This document shows positions 23,236 to 24,868 of a stretch of 24,868 nt of DNA, one piece after another. Both the position numbers and the translations under genes were made by a program. Below the pieces are notes generated by a model. It saw nothing but the letters and a program-made list of their open reading frames with translations. It had not been told where the DNA came from and searched no databases. The stretch comes from Patescibacteria group bacterium (GTDB lineage Bacteria > Patescibacteriota > Minisyncoccia > Phycocordibacterales > XYD1-FULL-46-19), in assembly GCA_030917625.1 (NCBI GenBank), contig JAUPUJ010000004.1, positions 1 through 24,868 on the forward strand, given 5' to 3'. How positions within the stretch are numbered: position 1 is the first letter of the stretch; each line of letters opens with the position of its first letter.

Positions 23236-24868
23236 ATGCAAAAACTCTGGAGACTCAAAAGTGCACCGACCGCTAATGATTTTGAAGCAATGTTTCCAGA
23301 TATTTCTCGAGCGATTTTAAGTAATAGAAATATTGATTCTCAGGCTGAAGTGGAGACAATTTTGACTCCCAGTTATGAACGAGATCTCCACGATCCATTT
23401 TTGCTTTTGGATATGGATAAGGCGGTAGAGCGTATTTTGCGAGCCATAAAAGATAATGAAAAAATTTTAGTTTTTGGTGACTATGACGCTGATGGGGTGC
23501 CAGCCACGACTTTAATGGTTAGTTTTTTTAAGAAAATTGGTTTTGAAAATTTAGATACGTATATTCCAGACCGTCATAATGAACAATATGGTTTATCTAT
23601 CGCCACAGTAGAAAAATTTAGTGAAGATAAAGTTGATTTAATAGTGACTGTTGATTGTGGGGTGTCGAATGTGGATGAAATAAAGAGAGCAAATAAATTA
23701 GGAATAGATGTGGTCGTGACCGATCATCATACTGTGCCCGAAGTGATACCAGAGGCGCTGGCGGTGGTTAACCCTAAGCGACCTGGTAGCCCTTATCCAT
23801 ATAAATATTTATCTGGTACTGGAGTGGCTTTTAAATTAGTTCAAGCCTTAATTAAAAAAGGTAATTTTGTCGATATTCCTTTAGGTTGGGAAAAATGGCT
23901 GTTGGATTTAGTGGCGATAGCGACAGTGGCTGACATGGTGCCTATTACTGGAGAAAATAAAACTTTAGTTAATTTTGGATTAAAGGTGCTACGAAAAACT
24001 AAAAGACGAGGACTATTATCACTTTTTAATGTTCTTAAATTAAAACCAGAACACCTGCAAGAAGATGATATTGGATTTATGATTGGTCCTCGAATAAATT
24101 CGGCTGGCCGGATGAGTCATGCTAATGAAGCCCTGAAACTCTTGTTAAGTGAAGATGATTTAGAAGCTACTGTTATTGCTAAAGATTTGGAAGCTAATAA
24201 TAAAAATAGACGTAATCAAGTTGAAGAAATTTTAATCGCGGCCGATCAACAATTTGCCGACAAAGAACCTGAAGCGGTGATTGTTTGTGGTCATGAATCT
24301 TGGGGCCTCGGAGTATTAGGTCTTGCGGCTGGAAGAATTGCTGAAAAATATAAAAGAACAACATTTGTGTGGGCTCGTAATGGCAATGGTGAAATTAAAG
24401 GTTCTTGTCGTTCTGATGGGGCAGTCAATGTAGTGGAACTGATGACTGAAGCTAATAAGAAAAAAATATTTCTAGACTTCGGGGGTCATGATTTTGCTGG
24501 CGGTTTTTCTTTAACAGAATCTAATTTAAAGAAATTGCCTGCAGTTTTGAATAAAACTTTAGCCAAATTGCCAAAAAAAGAAGTGGTGGCGGAACTGGAA
24601 GCTGATATGAAGCTACAATTTACTGATATCACGTGGGCCAATTATGGTGAAGTGGAGCGATTGTCTCCTTATGGTATAGATTTCCCTAAGCCAGTTTTTT
24701 GGTTTACTAATTTAACTATTGAAAGCATTAAGGAGTTTGGTAAAACTGGAGGTCATTTAGAAATTAAATTTACCGATAGTGATGAAATGTCTTTTTCGGC
24801 CATTGCTTTTTTTGCTTGTCATCCGAAAACAGATTTTAGTCACCCGGATAATCATTTTTGGTCTGGAG
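23236..24868 (+). CDS. recJ: Single-stranded-DNA-specific exonuclease RecJ, 3' end beyond window
   Basis: The frame opens at the ATG at 23236 and stays open for 544 codons to the window edge. The product is RecJ, a 5'-3' ssDNA exonuclease used in recombination and mismatch repair. DHH-superfamily motifs are visible: FGDYDADG (Asp82, Asp84, Asp86), VTVDCG (Asp140), and VTDHH (Asp163-His164-His165). Then come GTGVAFKL, the IGPRINSAGRM motif, and the DHHA1 domain with the GGHDFAGG motif around residue 417. An OB-like segment begins after about 450. The start sits at a leaderless-type promoter. Typical RecJ is about 560-580 aa, so most of the gene is present. Confidence 0.95.
   Translation, partial: MQKLWRLKSAPTANDFEAMFPDISRAILSNRNIDSQAEVETILTPSYERDLHDPFLLLDMDKAVERILRAIKDNEKILVFGDYDADGVPATTLMVSFFKKIGFENLDTYIPDRHNEQYGLSIATVEKFSEDKVDLIVTVDCGVSNVDEIKRANKLGIDVVVTDHHTVPEVIPEALAVVNPKRPGSPYPYKYLSGTGVAFKLVQALIKKGNFVDIPLGWEKWLLDLVAIATVADMVPITGENKTLVNFGLKVLRKTKRRGLLSLFNVLKLKPEHLQEDDIGFMIGPRINSAGRMSHANEALKLLLSEDDLEATVIAKDLEANNKNRRNQVEEILIAADQQFADKEPEAVIVCGHESWGLGVLGLAAGRIAEKYKRTTFVWARNGNGEIKGSCRSDGAVNVVELMTEANKKKIFLDFGGHDFAGGFSLTESNLKKLPAVLNKTLAKLPKKEVVAELEADMKLQFTDITWANYGEVERLSPYGIDFPKPVFWFTNLTIESIKEFGKTGGHLEIKFTDSDEMSFSAIAFFACHPKTDFSHPDNHFWSG

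Noticed and set aside
24630..24635. CACGTG core in recJ as another parS
   Set aside because: The flanks (GATAT and GGCC) do not match the parS arms.

Overview
The window looks like chromosomal DNA of a Candidate Phyla Radiation (Patescibacteria) bacterium, most likely a parcubacterium. It is AT-rich and uses the standard bacterial code: TGA terminates the Nudix gene, so this is not a UGA=Gly lineage. Proteins are short for their families (86-aa S15, trigger factor without its PPIase domain, 375-aa phosphoglycerate kinase). Housekeeping genes lie in orders unlike model bacteria, for example nusA-ppa. None of the four tRNA genes encodes its CCA end. This placement is inferred from gene content; no 16S gene is present.

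Layout. 1-2219: a truncated unknown gene, a NYN-domain RNase-like gene, rpsO, and a divergent Xer-type recombinase. 2220-2731: a 0.5-kb gene-free stretch with a DnaA-box match, a promoter and a strong terminator, perhaps a non-coding RNA. 2732-4518: CCA-adding enzyme, then tRNA-Arg and tRNA-Gly. 4519-5313: three near-canonical parS (ParB-binding) sites plus a cluster of DnaA-box-like sites upstream of and inside a yraN gene; this is the most striking part. 5373-7000: tRNA-Pro, a CorA-type transporter and an RRM RNA-binding protein with a long structured leader. 7060-8306: an accessory segment with a small unknown gene, tRNA-Gly, a GC-rich hairpin mosaic and an MTH1-like Nudix hydrolase. 8429-13686: class IV aminotransferase, HU, RNase Y, an unknown small gene, clpP and trigger factor. 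13788-16566: two envelope genes, ppa and nusA. 16811-20053: a two-gene operon for an anchored protein and a 973-aa repetitive fibre-like surface protein. 20144-22054: tpiA-pgk glycolytic operon. 22139-24868: membrane protein, HIT protein and truncated recJ.

Common themes. Many genes have a -10 hexamer (often extended, TGnTATAAT) only 6-11 nt before the ATG, which implies leaderless mRNAs. Only three small genes on the minus strand (7060-7356, 7818-8306, 11575-11880) carry strong Shine-Dalgarno sequences. nusA instead has a long leader with a terminator-like hairpin, consistent with autogenous attenuation. Gene-free stretches over 300 nt (2220-2731, 4519-4926, 7357-7817) are described below. 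The 287 nt at 11288-11574 hold the rny upstream region and a terminator.
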